Shown: positions 1 through 9,415, numbered from the stretch's first letter. The stretch is DNA of 64,000 bases from Stappia sp. WLB 29 (GCF_023507705.1 NZ_JALBGD010000007.1:124001-188000), one strand, 5' to 3'. Translations and numbers: made by a program. Notes: a model not told the origin generated them from the sequence alone.

Positions 1-717
1 CCGGTCTACTGCATCGGCGACCAGATCTGCGAGGCGATCCTCGCCCATGAGAAGGTCGGCAAGGCCGTCGCCTGGGCGCGGGCGGAGGAAATGTTCGCCC
101 TCGTCGGCCTGCCGGCGGAGCGTCTCTACGAATTCCCGCACCAGTTCTCCGGCGGCATGCGCCAGCGCGCGGTGATCGCCATGGCGCTGGCGCTCAATGC
201 CGGCATGCTGCTGGCCGACGAACCGACCACCGCGCTCGACCCGATCATGCAGTCGCAGATCATGTCGCGCATCCGCGGCATCCACGAGCACATGCGCCGC
301 TCGATGATCCTCGTCACCCACGACATCGCCGTGGTGGCGGAGACCTGCGAGGCCGTCGTCGTCATGTATGCCGGCAAGGTCGCCGAGAGCGGGCCGACGG
401 CCGACGTGCTGGAGCGCCCCTTGCACCCCTACACGATGGGCCTGCAGAACGCCTTTCCGCGCCTGCCGGTGCGCGGCCAGCCGCGCCAGCCGCTGATCTC
501 GATCCCCGGCACCGTGCCGAACCTGCTGCTGCCGCCCTCGGGTTGCCGCTTCGCCAGCCGCTGCCCGTTCGCGACGGACCTGTGCCGCACCACGGCACCG
601 CAGCTCCACACCGTCGGCGCCCAGTCGGCGGCCTGCCATTACACCGAGCGCGCAGACGAGTTTCGCGCGGCGGCCGCCCGCCCAGAAACCTGGCGCAACA
701 TGAGGGTAGGCGCATGA
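1..717 (+). CDS. Oligopeptide/dipeptide ABC transporter ATP-binding protein, 5' end outside window
   Basis: The frame is open from base 1, so this is the C-terminal 238 residues of an OppD/DppD-type ATPase; the Walker A part lies left of the window. Visible are the ABC signature SGGMRQR, Walker B LLADEPTTALD, the H-loop VTHD, and the C-terminal oligopeptide-transporter extension with its cysteine cluster (CRFASRCPFATDLC). This family energises import of peptides, nickel or opines at the inner membrane. Its stop overlaps the start of the next ATPase (ATGA), as is usual for the D/F pair of one transporter. The substrate cannot be told from the ATPase. Confidence 0.93.
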   Translation, partial: PVYCIGDQICEAILAHEKVGKAVAWARAEEMFALVGLPAERLYEFPHQFSGGMRQRAVIAMALALNAGMLLADEPTTALDPIMQSQIMSRIRGIHEHMRRSMILVTHDIAVVAETCEAVVVMYAGKVAESGPTADVLERPLHPYTMGLQNAFPRLPVRGQPRQPLISIPGTVPNLLLPPSGCRFASRCPFATDLCRTTAPQLHTVGAQSAACHYTERADEFRAAAARPETWRNMRVGA

Positions 718-1808
718 CCGACACCACCGCCACTCGCCCGGTGATCGAGGCCCGCGATCTCAAGACCCATTTCCAGGGTCGCACCGGCATCTTCACCGCG
801 CTGGCCGGCGTCACGCCGCCGGTCGCCCGGGCGCTCGACGGCGTCGACATTTCCATTCGCGAGAAGGAGATCGTCGGCCTGGTCGGGGAATCGGGCTGCG
901 GCAAGTCCACGCTCGGCATGTCCCTGGTGCGCATGTACCAGCCGACCTCCGGCAGCATCACCTTCAGTGGCGACGACATCACCCATGTGGAAGGGCGCAA
1001 GCTGAAGGACTATCGCCGGCAGGCTCAGATCATCTTCCAGGATCCCTACAGCTCGCTCAATCCGCGCCTGACCATCGGCCAGATCATCGAGGAGCCGCTC
1101 GTCATCCACGGCATCGGCTCGGCGACGGAGCGACGCGCAAAGGTCGAGCGGGCGCTCGATCTGGTGCGCATTCCGGCAGCGGAGAACATCCACCGCTTCC
1201 CGAGCGACCTGTCCGGCGGCCAGCGCCAGCGCATCGCCATTGCCCGCGCGCTGGTGCTCGAACCGCGCTTCATCGTCGCCGACGAGCCGGTGTCGATGCT
1301 GGACGTGTCGATCCAGGCAAGCGTGCTGGAACTGCTCGACGAGCTGTCGCGCGAGCTCGGCCTTGCCGTGCTCTACATCTCCCACGACATCGCCACCGTC
1401 GGCTACATCTGCAAGCATGTGGCGGTGATGTATCTCGGCCGCATCGTCGAGGAAGGCCGGGCCGAGGACATTCTGGCCCAGCCGCTGCACCCCTATACCC
1501 AGCGTCTGATGGCAGCGATCCCGCGCATGGACCCCGGCGAGGTGCCCGAGCGTGTGGAGCTGCGCGGCGACGTGCCCTCGCCGATGAACGTGCCGCCGGG
1601 CTGCCGCTTCTCGTCCCGCTGCCCCTATGCGACCGAGCTGTGCCGGGCGGTGGAGCCGGATCTCACCGACCAGCCGGGCGGCCAGCGGGTGCGCTGCCAT
1701 ATCCACGACGACCGCGCCGCCAAGGCACGGCCGGAGCTCGAACGCCCGCAGGCGGGCCGCATCACCGAAATCGAAGATGCCGGGCTGCTGGCCCAGACTG
1801 CCGGCTGA
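714..1808 (+). CDS. Oligopeptide/dipeptide ABC transporter ATP-binding protein (OppF/DppF type)
   Basis: A 364-residue second ATPase of the same importer. Walker A GESGCGKSTLG, signature LSGGQRQR, Walker B VADEPVSMLD and H-loop ISHD are all intact, followed by the C-terminal CRFSSRCPYATELC region typical of the peptide/nickel subfamily. The frame is open upstream, but the ATG at 714 forms a four-base overlap with the preceding stop and begins exactly where family members begin. An alpha/beta hydrolase and a GntR regulator follow, suggesting one catabolic or uptake operon. Confidence 0.95.
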   Translation: MTDTTATRPVIEARDLKTHFQGRTGIFTALAGVTPPVARALDGVDISIREKEIVGLVGESGCGKSTLGMSLVRMYQPTSGSITFSGDDITHVEGRKLKDYRRQAQIIFQDPYSSLNPRLTIGQIIEEPLVIHGIGSATERRAKVERALDLVRIPAAENIHRFPSDLSGGQRQRIAIARALVLEPRFIVADEPVSMLDVSIQASVLELLDELSRELGLAVLYISHDIATVGYICKHVAVMYLGRIVEEGRAEDILAQPLHPYTQRLMAAIPRMDPGEVPERVELRGDVPSPMNVPPGCRFSSRCPYATELCRAVEPDLTDQPGGQRVRCHIHDDRAAKARPELERPQAGRITEIEDAGLLAQTAG

Positions 1809-1826
1809 GCGACAGGACAAGACGCG

Positions 1827-2993
1827 ATGAGCGACCTCGCCTTCGACTGGAAACATATCGCCTTCGCGGCGAAGCAGGCCTTCACGGAGACTTACGGCTT
1901 CAACGGCTCGCAGGGCATGACCCATCTGGAAGGCGTGCTGATCCGCCCCGCGAACCGCCCCTCGCAGACGCTGCTGATCTTCATGCACCCCTCCTCCACC
2001 TTGCAGCTGCTGCCGCTGCCGCGGGCCATGGCCGAACTCGGCTTCCATGTTCTGTGCGCCGGCAGCCGCTACCAGCGCAACGACACCGCGTTGATCATGG
2101 AGAACGTGCTGCTCGATCTCGGCGCCTATATCCGCGCGGCCAGGGAAGACTGGGGCTACGAGCGCGTCGTCCTGTGCGGCTGGAGCGGCGGCGGATCGCT
2201 GACCATGCTCTACCAGTCACAGGCCGAGCGGCCGAGCATCACTCAGACGCCGGCCGGCGATCCGGTCGATGTGGCCGGCGCCGGGCTGATCCCGGCCGAT
2301 GCGGTGCTCAGCCTTGCCGCCCATGCCTCGCGCGCGGTGCTGCTGCAGGAATGGCTCGACCCGTCCATGCGCAACGAGGCCGATCCCGACGACCGCGATC
2401 CCGAGCTCGATCTCTACCGCCCCGGCTACGAGGCACGGACCGAGCCCTATTCGCCGCAGTTCGTCACGCGTTATCGGGCCGCGCAGGTCGCACGCATGGA
2501 GCGCATCACCAACGGCGTGCTGGAGCGGCTGGAGGACCTGCGCCGGCGCGGCGGCAAGGAGATGGAGCGCGCCTTTGTCACCTACCGCACCATGGCCGAT
2601 CCGCGCTTCCTCGACCCGACGCTGGAGCCGAACGGCCGCAAGCCGGGCTGGAGCTATCTCGGCCATCCGGAGACGGTCAACAGCGGCCCGGCGGGCCTCG
2701 GCCGGTTCTCCACCCTGCGCAGCTGGCTGTCGCAGTGGTCGCCCGCCCATTCGCGCGCCAACTCGCTGATCACCGCGCGCGATGTCAGCGTGCCGTTCCT
2801 TGCCATCGAATGCGGCGCGGACGATGCCGTGCCGCAGCCGCACACGGCCGCGGTCTTTTCCGCCGTCGGCTCCGCCGACCGCGAGATGAAGCTCGTCGAG
2901 GGCGCCAATCATTACTTCGTCAATCAGCCCGAAAGGCTTGCCTCGGCAGCCGGCATCGTGTCGGAATGGCTGAAGACGCGAGGTTACGACTAG
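1827..2993 (+). CDS. Alpha/beta hydrolase
   Basis: A 388-residue cytoplasmic protein without a signal peptide. The nucleophile elbow GWSGGG lies near residues 117-122 with Ser119 as likely nucleophile. A late GANHYF segment near residue 360 supplies the probable catalytic histidine. It starts 18 bases after the ABC ATPase stop and is followed at 22 bases by a GntR regulator, so it probably acts on the imported compound (ester or amide cleavage). Subfamily and substrate are not identified. Confidence 0.85.
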   Translation: MSDLAFDWKHIAFAAKQAFTETYGFNGSQGMTHLEGVLIRPANRPSQTLLIFMHPSSTLQLLPLPRAMAELGFHVLCAGSRYQRNDTALIMENVLLDLGAYIRAAREDWGYERVVLCGWSGGGSLTMLYQSQAERPSITQTPAGDPVDVAGAGLIPADAVLSLAAHASRAVLLQEWLDPSMRNEADPDDRDPELDLYRPGYEARTEPYSPQFVTRYRAAQVARMERITNGVLERLEDLRRRGGKEMERAFVTYRTMADPRFLDPTLEPNGRKPGWSYLGHPETVNSGPAGLGRFSTLRSWLSQWSPAHSRANSLITARDVSVPFLAIECGADDAVPQPHTAAVFSAVGSADREMKLVEGANHYFVNQPERLASAAGIVSEWLKTRGYD

Positions 2994-3015
2994 TCTCAAC
3001 CGGATCGGAATCGGT

Positions 3016-3735
3016 ATGGCGGGCGATATCTACGACAGGATCAGGGCGCTGATCGCGTCCGGGGCCTATCTCGGCGGCGATGTCCTGCCGGAAAGCGAGC
3101 TCGCCGCTCGCCTCGGCGTCAGCCGCACGCCGATACGCGAGGCGATGCGCCGCCTGCAGGCGGAGGGCGTGATCCGGCGCGAGGCCTATCGCCGGGCGGT
3201 GGTCGTCGATGTCGACCCCAACGAGGTCATCCACATCTTCACCGCCCGCGCCTCGCTGGAGCCGATTGCCGTCGGCATGGCGGCGCGCCACAGCGACGAA
3301 GCCTTCCTCAAGGAGTTGCGGGAGCTTCACGAGGCCATGGACGAGGCGATCCACGAGAGCGAGCCCGACCGGCGCCTCTACCGCGACCTCAATGCCCGGT
3401 TCCACCGGGTGATCTGGGCGCAGGGCGGCAATGCCTTCTTTGCCGAACTGGTCAATCTGGTGGCCCGCAAGCCGGTGGTCAGCCCGACCTTCAACAGCTG
3501 GCCGCGGACCGAACTGATGCGCAGCAACCGCCAGCACGGCGATCTGGTGGAAGCGCTGTCGGTGGGCGATGCGGAATGGGCGGAGGCTGCGATGCGCGCC
3601 CACCTCCTGTCCTCGCGCGCCACCTATCGCCGGATCAGCGCCGACACGCCCGAGACGGCACCGCGCAAGCAGGACTGGATGTTCCCCGATCCGGGCACCG
3701 CGGAAATCAAGCCGGAGGCCGCCTCGGTGCGCTGA
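3016..3735 (+). CDS. GntR family transcriptional regulator, FadR/FCD subfamily
   Basis: A 239-residue regulator. Residues 1-70 form the winged helix (ESELAARLGVSRTPIREAMRRLQAEG is the recognition region). Residues about 80-220 form the all-helical FCD ligand domain, including the FHRVIW segment and the late HLLSSRATYRRI helix that bear metal/ligand-binding residues in this family. Being last in the ABC/hydrolase operon, it is the likely local regulator, with the imported substrate or its product as ligand (inference). Confidence 0.92.
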   Translation: MAGDIYDRIRALIASGAYLGGDVLPESELAARLGVSRTPIREAMRRLQAEGVIRREAYRRAVVVDVDPNEVIHIFTARASLEPIAVGMAARHSDEAFLKELRELHEAMDEAIHESEPDRRLYRDLNARFHRVIWAQGGNAFFAELVNLVARKPVVSPTFNSWPRTELMRSNRQHGDLVEALSVGDAEWAEAAMRAHLLSSRATYRRISADTPETAPRKQDWMFPDPGTAEIKPEAASVR

Positions 3736-3793
3736 CAGCAGACAGACGGCGACCGAACCGCCCCCCCCGGCCCGGCCGCGCGCCTCGTCACCT

Positions 3794-4978
3794 TCAGGCG
3801 GTGCAGGCGACGGCGGCCGTCCGGCGCCTGCCGACCCAGACCAGCCCCAGCGCCGAGGCCGCCAGCAGCCCGCCGACAACCGGCACGGCGGCATAGCCGA
3901 GGCCGAGGCTGATCGCCGCCCCGCCGACGGCCGCGCCGATGGCGTTGCCCAGATTGAAGGCGCCGATGTTGATCGACGAGGCAAGGCCGGGCGCATCGGC
4001 TGCGGCCTGCATCACCCGCATCTGCACCGGCGGCACGATGGCGAAGGCCGCCGCGCCCCAGACCAGCAAGGAGACCGCCGCCACGCTCGGGCTGCCGAGC
4101 AGCACCGGCATTGCCAGCATGATCGCGGCCAGCGCGCCGAGGAAGATCGCCGTCGCCCCGTCCAGCGACCAGTCGGCGACGCGCCCGCCCAGCCAGTTGC
4201 CGACGGTGAAGCCGAGCCCGACCAGCACCAGGGCAAGGGTGAGGAAGCTGCCGGATGCCCCGGTCAGCACGTCGAGCAGCGGCGCGACATAGGTGTAGAG
4301 CGTGAACATGGCGCTGGAGCCGAGTACGGTGGTCAGCAGCGCGATCAGCACCGGCGGCTGCACCAGCACCCGCGCCTCGCGCGCCACGTCGGGGCGCTGG
4401 CCGGGAGCGCCCTTCGGCAGGGCGAGCCAGAGCGCGGCGATGGTAACGAGACCGAGGACAGCGGTGCCCGCGAAGGCCTCCCGCCAGCCGATCTGCTGGC
4501 CGATCCAGGTCGCCAGCGGCACGCCGCCGACATTGGCGATGGTCAGGCCCATGAACATCGTCGCGACGGCGCTTGCCTGCCGCTCGCGCGGCACGACGCT
4601 GGCCGCCACCACCGCACCGAGGCCGAAGAAGGCGCCATGGTTGAGACTGGTGACCACGCGCGAGGCAAGCAGCGTCCAGTAGTCAGGCGACAGCGCCGAC
4701 AGGACGTTGCCGAGCGTGAAGATGGCCATCAGGCACATCAGCGCCGTGCGCTTGCCGAAGCGGGCGAACAGCAGCGTCATCACCGGCGCGCCGGCCATCA
4801 CGCCGATGGCATAGGCGCTCACCAGCAGGCCGGCGGTGGGAATGGAGACATCCACCCCGTCGGCGATCACCGGCAGCAGGCCCATGGGAGAAAATTCGGT
4901 CGTGCCGATGCCGAAGGCGCCGATCGCCAGCGCCAGCAACGGCCAGCGCGAGCTGCGCTGGTCGGGAATTGCGGTCAT
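3794..4978 (-). CDS. MFS transporter, AraJ/YdhP-like drug or sugar efflux family
   Basis: A 394-residue membrane protein with about 12 hydrophobic segments. The N-terminal AIGAFGIGTTEFSPMGLLP stretch is characteristic of AraJ/YdhP-type 12-TM exporters, and a motif-A-like loop (LLFARFGKRTALM) follows TM2. I start at the ATG at 4978 (MTAIPDQRSS); the longer frame begins at non-ATG codons in low-quality sequence. It is transcribed away from the LysR gene at 5169, the usual target/regulator arrangement. Confidence 0.9.
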   Translation of the reverse strand: MTAIPDQRSSRWPLLALAIGAFGIGTTEFSPMGLLPVIADGVDVSIPTAGLLVSAYAIGVMAGAPVMTLLFARFGKRTALMCLMAIFTLGNVLSALSPDYWTLLASRVVTSLNHGAFFGLGAVVAASVVPRERQASAVATMFMGLTIANVGGVPLATWIGQQIGWREAFAGTAVLGLVTIAALWLALPKGAPGQRPDVAREARVLVQPPVLIALLTTVLGSSAMFTLYTYVAPLLDVLTGASGSFLTLALVLVGLGFTVGNWLGGRVADWSLDGATAIFLGALAAIMLAMPVLLGSPSVAAVSLLVWGAAAFAIVPPVQMRVMQAAADAPGLASSINIGAFNLGNAIGAAVGGAAISLGLGYAAVPVVGGLLAASALGLVWVGRRRTAAVACTA

Positions 4979-5140
4979 TGTCCTGTCCTCATGCGGGAAG
5001 CGGCCGGCACCGCCGCACAGGGGCATGCGCTCGGCCGGGATCGCGGCGGCAAAGCCGGCCCGATCCGTTCCTCGTTTTCATGGGCGAAGACATATGGCGC
5101 TCGAAAGCGCTTGATAATCGGCCCGAATGGCACATGATCC

Positions 5141-5155
5141 GTGAACTTTTTTCAC
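5141..5155. promoter_or_regulatory. Short inverted repeat upstream of lysR, possible LysR operator
   Basis: GTGAA and TTCAC arms separated by a T-rich five-base spacer lie just upstream of the LysR start (5169) in the MFS/LysR divergent gap. LysR-type proteins usually bind such short dyads, but the arms are only five bases, so this is a suggestion. Confidence 0.3.
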
Positions 5156-5168
5156 AGATGAGGCCGCC

Positions 5169-6077
5169 ATGGACAATCGCGTCGGCGAAATGCAGGTTTT
5201 CCTGCGGGTGGTGGAGAACGGCAGCTTCTCCGCCGCCGCGCGGCAGATGCAGATGACCCCGTCGACCGTCTCCAAGCTGATCGGCCGCATCGAGGCGCGG
5301 CTCGGCGTGCGCCTGCTGGAACGCTCGACCCGGCATCTGTCGTTGACGGCGGAAGGGCGCGCCTATTACGAGCGCAGCCAGGCGCTGCTGGCGGACCTGG
5401 AGGAGATCGAGCGCGAGCTGACGCAGGGCTCGGCAAACCCCGGCGGCACCATCCGCGTCAGCGCCTCGGTCGGCTTCGGCATCGTCGCGCTGGAGCCTTT
5501 GCTGCCGGCCTTTTGGGCGGAATATCCCAATGTGGTGGTCGACCTCTCTCTGTCCGACGAGATCGTCGACCTCTATCTCGACCGCACCGACGTCGCCTTC
5601 CGCGTCGGCGCGCTGGCCAGTTCCAGCCTGACCGCCCGCAAGCTCGGCACAGCGCCGCGCAAGATCATCGCCTCGCCCGCCTATCTCGAACGCCGTGGCG
5701 TACCAAGGACCATCGAGGACCTCGCCCAGCACAATTGCATCGGCTTCAACTTCCGCCGTTCGGCGCCGGTCTGGCCGCTGCGCGAAGGCGGGCGCCTGGT
5801 CGAGCGGAGCGTTGCCGGGACTTTGCTCGCCAACAATGGCGAGACCGTGCGGCGGATGGCGCTTTCCGGCGTCGGGCTCGGCCGGATGGGCGAGTTCCAC
5901 GTGCGCGAGGACCTGAAGTCCGGGGCGCTGGTCGAGGTGCTGGCGGATGCGGTGGAAGGCGATACCGAGGACATCCACGCCCTGTTCCTCGGCGGGGACC
6001 GCCTGCCCCACCGCCTACGCGCCTTTCTCGACTTCATGACGCCGCGCCTGCGCGCCTTCCTGGCCGAGGCGCGCTGA
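5169..6077 (+). CDS. LysR family transcriptional regulator
   Basis: A 302-residue LysR protein: N-terminal winged helix at residues 1-60 (FSAAARQMQMTPSTVSKLIGRIE) and a substrate-binding domain from about residue 90 to the end. The ATG at 5169 has a GAGG-containing leader. It is divergent from the MFS exporter, which it probably controls. Confidence 0.92.
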   Translation: MDNRVGEMQVFLRVVENGSFSAAARQMQMTPSTVSKLIGRIEARLGVRLLERSTRHLSLTAEGRAYYERSQALLADLEEIERELTQGSANPGGTIRVSASVGFGIVALEPLLPAFWAEYPNVVVDLSLSDEIVDLYLDRTDVAFRVGALASSSLTARKLGTAPRKIIASPAYLERRGVPRTIEDLAQHNCIGFNFRRSAPVWPLREGGRLVERSVAGTLLANNGETVRRMALSGVGLGRMGEFHVREDLKSGALVEVLADAVEGDTEDIHALFLGGDRLPHRLRAFLDFMTPRLRAFLAEAR

Positions 6078-6079
6078 TC

Positions 6080-6415
6080 TCACCCGGCGGTTTGCGGCGG
6101 CAAGGGCAGCAACACGATCCGCACGTCCATGGCCGTCAGGCCGAACCCCTCGACGGCGGCCAGCACGGCGCGACGAAGGTCGGCATCCTCGTTCTCGCGC
6201 CCGCTTACGGCGAAGGCAATCTCGATCCGGGTAAAGGCGGAGCGGCCGGGCACGGGCGGGGCAAAGCAGTCCTCATCATATTCCAGAAGCCGGATGACAG
6301 GCCCTGCGGCTCCCGGCGGCAGGGCGGCCGAGACCGCACCATGCACGCTGTCGAGGAAGGCTGCACGGTCCGCCCCCAGCCAGCCGCGCCGGGTCTCGAT
6401 CAGGATATCGGCCAC
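6080..6415 (-). CDS. Tautomerase-like protein lacking the N-terminal proline
   Basis: A 111-residue protein with GTG start. The pattern (short N-terminal strand, AFLDSVHGAVSAALP helix, a central LLEYDEDCFAPP loop, FTRIEIAF strand, second helix, IVLLPLPPQ end) matches 4-oxalocrotonate-tautomerase-like proteins in which Pro1, exposed after Met removal, is the catalytic base. Here the second residue is Ala (MADILIE), so the usual catalytic proline is absent. It converges on the LysR gene with a two-base gap and lies downstream of the TauE gene on the same strand. Function unknown. Confidence 0.6.
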   Translation of the reverse strand: MADILIETRRGWLGADRAAFLDSVHGAVSAALPPGAAGPVIRLLEYDEDCFAPPVPGRSAFTRIEIAFAVSGRENEDADLRRAVLAAVEGFGLTAMDVRIVLLPLPPQTAG

Positions 6416-6441
6416 GCTGCCCTCTCCGCCCCGGCGACACG

Positions 6442-7185
6442 TCAGACGAGCAGCGGCTGGAGGGTCAGCCAGACGCCGAGCACGAACAGGCCGCCGAGAA
6501 AGGCCCTACGGAAGGTTGCCACCGGCATGCGCCGGCGCGCGGCCTGGCCGAGATACATGCCGGCGCAGGCCGCAACCAGCGCCAGCGGCGCGAGCGGAAT
6601 CGTCGCGGCCGAGACCACGCCGCTCGCCGCGATGTTGACCGCCAGCGCCGCCGTCGAGACGACGAAGAACAGGCCCAGCGCCTGCACCAGGCGGGTCTGT
6701 TCCAGCCCGAGCGCCTGCATGTAGGGCACGGCGGGAATGACGAAGACGCCGGTGGTGGCGTTGAGCAGGCCGGTGACGATCCCGACCACGAGGCTGGTGA
6801 CCCGCTCGTGCCGGCGCGGCACCGTCAGTTTCAGCGAGGCCATCGTCACCAGCGCGTAGAGGCAGACGACCGCGCCGAGGACGGAGGTGCCGTAGCGCCC
6901 CGCCGCCCCTTCCATCCAGCCCATGCCCGACCAGGTGCCGATACACAGTCCGATCAGCATCGGCCAGAGCTTCTTCGCCAGTTCCCGCAGCGCCCCGCCC
7001 TGCAGCATCTGCCAGATGTTGGTGACGAAGGACGGCAGCAGCATGATCGCGGCCGCCTGGGTGGGCGGCATCACCATGGCCAGCAGACCGATGGAGATCG
7101 TCGGCAGGCCGAAGCCGACGACGCCCTTGGCGAAGCCGGCAAGCGCAAAGGCGGCGGCCACAAGCAAGAGAAGCGAGACTGTCAT
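6442..7185 (-). CDS. TauE/SafE family membrane exporter
   Basis: A 247-residue membrane protein with seven to eight hydrophobic segments. The first segment ends in FAKGVVGFGLPTIS, the hallmark glycine-rich motif of TauE/SafE (sulfite or anion permease) proteins, and a related TGLLNATTGVFVIPAVPY motif starts the second repeat. The ATG at 7185 is chosen over an upstream TTG because it begins directly at the first membrane segment. It is divergent from the LysR gene at 7273. The transported anion is not evident. Confidence 0.88.
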   Translation of the reverse strand: MTVSLLLLVAAAFALAGFAKGVVGFGLPTISIGLLAMVMPPTQAAAIMLLPSFVTNIWQMLQGGALRELAKKLWPMLIGLCIGTWSGMGWMEGAAGRYGTSVLGAVVCLYALVTMASLKLTVPRRHERVTSLVVGIVTGLLNATTGVFVIPAVPYMQALGLEQTRLVQALGLFFVVSTAALAVNIAASGVVSAATIPLAPLALVAACAGMYLGQAARRRMPVATFRRAFLGGLFVLGVWLTLQPLLV

Positions 7186-7236
7186 GGGGCGAAACTGCGC
7201 CAACCCCGGCAGGCTCGCAATGCGGAGGTTTCGAAG

Positions 7237-7258
7237 TTAGGCTTTGGCAAACCCATAA
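7237..7258. promoter_or_regulatory. Imperfect dyad in TauE/LysR divergent gap
   Basis: Between the divergent tauE-like and lysR genes lies TTAGGCTTTGGCAAACCCAT, with TTTG/CAAA and GG/CC arms around a central G. Position and size suit a LysR operator controlling both genes; the dyad is imperfect. Confidence 0.35.
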
Positions 7259-7272
7259 GCTGGGGATGACCC

Positions 7273-8163
7273 ATGCGGTTCGATCTGGTCGACCTTCGTC
7301 TGTTCCTCAATGTGGTCGCTGCCGGCAGCATCACCCATGGCGCCGAACTGTCGAACCTGACGGTCGGCTCGGCCAGCGCCCGCATCCGCGCCATGGAGGA
7401 AACGCTCGGCGCGCCGCTGCTCGTGCGCCAGCGCCACGGCGTGATCCTGGCGCCGGCCGGCGAGTGCCTTGCCGGGCATGCGCGGTTGATCCTGAGGCAG
7501 GCGGAGGCGATGCGCAGCGAGCTCGCCCCCTTCGCCCGCGGGCTGACCGGCACGCTGCGGCTCGTTTCCAACACCGCCGCCCTGAGCGAGCACCTGCCGG
7601 AACTGCTTGCCGGTTTCCTGCACGCCAATCCGTCGATCAGCATCGACGTGGAGGAGATGGAGAGCGCGGCCATCGGCGCGGCGATTTCCGCGGGCGACGC
7701 GGATATCGGCATCGCTTCGGCGTCCGAGCTTCCCGAAGGCCTCGAACGGCTTTCCTTTTGCGAGGACCGGCTGGTCGCCGCCTTGCCGAGGGCCGAGGCG
7801 CATAGCGATGCCCCGCTCGCCTTTGCCGACATCGTCGAGCGCCCCTTCATCTGCCTGTCGCGCGGCAGCGCCCTGCAGCGGCACATCGCCAGTCACGCCG
7901 CGCGCATCGGCAAGACGCTGAAGGTGCGCGCCCGCGTCACCAGCTTCGACGCCATGTGCCAGATGGTCGGCGCGGGGGCAGGCATCGCCATCCTGCCCGA
8001 GGCGGCCACCCGCCGCCACGGCGCCACCGCCGGCATCGCCGCCGTGCCGCTTGCCGACAGCTGGGCCCGGCGCGATCTTTCCATCTGCGTCAGCACGACC
8101 AGCCGGCTGCCGGATGCGGCGCAGCGCCTCGCCCGGCACCTGCATACGCAGGGCCGGCGTTGA
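7273..8163 (+). CDS. LysR family transcriptional regulator
   Basis: A 296-residue LysR protein with N-terminal HTH (residues 1-60; GAELSNLTVGSASARIRAME) and a LysR substrate-binding domain. It is divergent from the TauE-type exporter and probably regulates it. Confidence 0.92.
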   Translation: MRFDLVDLRLFLNVVAAGSITHGAELSNLTVGSASARIRAMEETLGAPLLVRQRHGVILAPAGECLAGHARLILRQAEAMRSELAPFARGLTGTLRLVSNTAALSEHLPELLAGFLHANPSISIDVEEMESAAIGAAISAGDADIGIASASELPEGLERLSFCEDRLVAALPRAEAHSDAPLAFADIVERPFICLSRGSALQRHIASHAARIGKTLKVRARVTSFDAMCQMVGAGAGIAILPEAATRRHGATAGIAAVPLADSWARRDLSICVSTTSRLPDAAQRLARHLHTQGRR

Positions 8164-8303
8164 CTTTCCACCGGCAAGGGCCGAGTGAACGGGCGCCGAC
8201 ACGGATATGCCGCGTGGTGCCTTGCATTTGACCTTATCGACGGACAGGCTGGACGAAACCGAACCCCCTGCCCTTCCTCCTCACCGATTTCCTGGAGCCA
8301 CAC

Positions 8304-9374
8304 GTGGGATCTTCTTCAGACAAGCTGCGCATCGCCGTGCTCTTCGGCGGCCGTTCCGCCGAACATGACGTCTCCATCCTGTCGGCGACCAATGTGATGG
8401 GCGCCCTCGATCCCGCGAAATACGATGCCGTCCCGGTTTACGTCTCGCCTCAGGGGGCGTGGTTGCTGAGCCGCTTCGAGGACGGCAAGCTCGCCCGCCC
8501 CGAAACCGGCACACAGCTGGCGCTCGTTCCCGGCGGCAAGGGCCGGCTGCTGGCGCTCCCGCCCGAGGGCGGAGTGCTGGACCTGCCCGCCATCGACATC
8601 CTGTTCCCGGTGCTGCACGGGCTGCACGGCGAGGACGGCTCGGTGCAGGGCCTTGCCGAGGTCGCCGACGTGCCGCTGGCAGGCTGCGGCATCCTCGGCT
8701 CGGCCACCGCGCTCGACAAGGACATCGCCAAGCGGCTGTTCCGCGATGCCGGGCTTTCCGCCGCCCGTTCGCTGACCCTGCATCCCGGCGCGGTGCCCTC
8801 GTTCGAAGAGCTCACAGGCACGCTCGGCCTGCCGGTCTTCATCAAGCCGGCCCGCCAGGGCTCGTCGGTCGGCGTCAGCAAGGTCACCAGCGCAGAGGGT
8901 TACGCCGCAGCGCTGGAAGAAGGCTTCCGGCACGACCGCAAGCTGCTCGCCGAGGAGTTCATCAAGGGCCGCGAGATCGAGTGCGCCGTGCTGGAACGGC
9001 CCGACGGCACGCTGTTCGTCTCCCGCCCGGGCGAGATCGTTCCGGCCGAAAGCCACGGCTTCTACAGCTACGATGCCAAGTATATCGACGCGGACGGTGC
9101 GGCCCTGATGGTGCCGACGGAGCTTCCCGAGCCGGTCGAGGCGGAGATGCTGGACATGGCGGCCCGCGCCTTCCGCGCACTCGGCTGCGACGGCATGGCC
9201 CGTGCGGACTTCTTCGTCACCGCCGACATGCGCATCCTCGTCAACGAGCTCAACACCATCCCCGGCTTCACCGATATCAGCATGTATTCCAAGGTGATGG
9301 CGGCCAGCGGCGTTCCCTATGCCGAGCTGATCGACCGGCTGGTCGAGCACGGCCTTGCCCGTGCGGGTCGCTAG
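8304..9374 (+). CDS. ddl: D-alanine--D-alanine ligase
   Basis: A 356-residue ATP-grasp ligase joining two D-Ala for peptidoglycan. The N-terminal domain carries AVLFGGRSAEHDVSI, the central ATP-grasp carries VFIKPARQGSSVGVSKV, and the C-terminal domain carries the Mg-binding LVNELNTIPGFT. Length fits the longer DdlA class. The GTG start at 8304 is preceded by CTGGAG. It stands alone rather than in the mur/fts cluster, so a second Ddl elsewhere in the genome is likely. Confidence 0.96.
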   Translation: MGSSSDKLRIAVLFGGRSAEHDVSILSATNVMGALDPAKYDAVPVYVSPQGAWLLSRFEDGKLARPETGTQLALVPGGKGRLLALPPEGGVLDLPAIDILFPVLHGLHGEDGSVQGLAEVADVPLAGCGILGSATALDKDIAKRLFRDAGLSAARSLTLHPGAVPSFEELTGTLGLPVFIKPARQGSSVGVSKVTSAEGYAAALEEGFRHDRKLLAEEFIKGREIECAVLERPDGTLFVSRPGEIVPAESHGFYSYDAKYIDADGAALMVPTELPEPVEAEMLDMAARAFRALGCDGMARADFFVTADMRILVNELNTIPGFTDISMYSKVMAASGVPYAELIDRLVEHGLARAGR

Positions 9375-9391
9375 GCGCCCTTGAACGAAAA

Positions 9392-9415
9392 CGCCCGGCC
9401 GTTGCCGGCCGGGCG
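9392..9415 (-). terminator. Rho-independent terminator of the AztD/ZinT fusion gene
   Basis: Arms CGCCCGGCC and GGCCGGGCG (perfect, nine pairs, one more possible) enclose a short loop. Read on the minus strand the hairpin is followed by TTTTCG, so it terminates the leftward zinT-like gene. It can also slow transcription coming from ddl. Confidence 0.75.

Noticed and set aside
639-2048. 469-codon minus-strand frame over the ABC ATPase
   Set aside because: Shadow of the intact OppF-type gene with Walker motifs on the plus strand.
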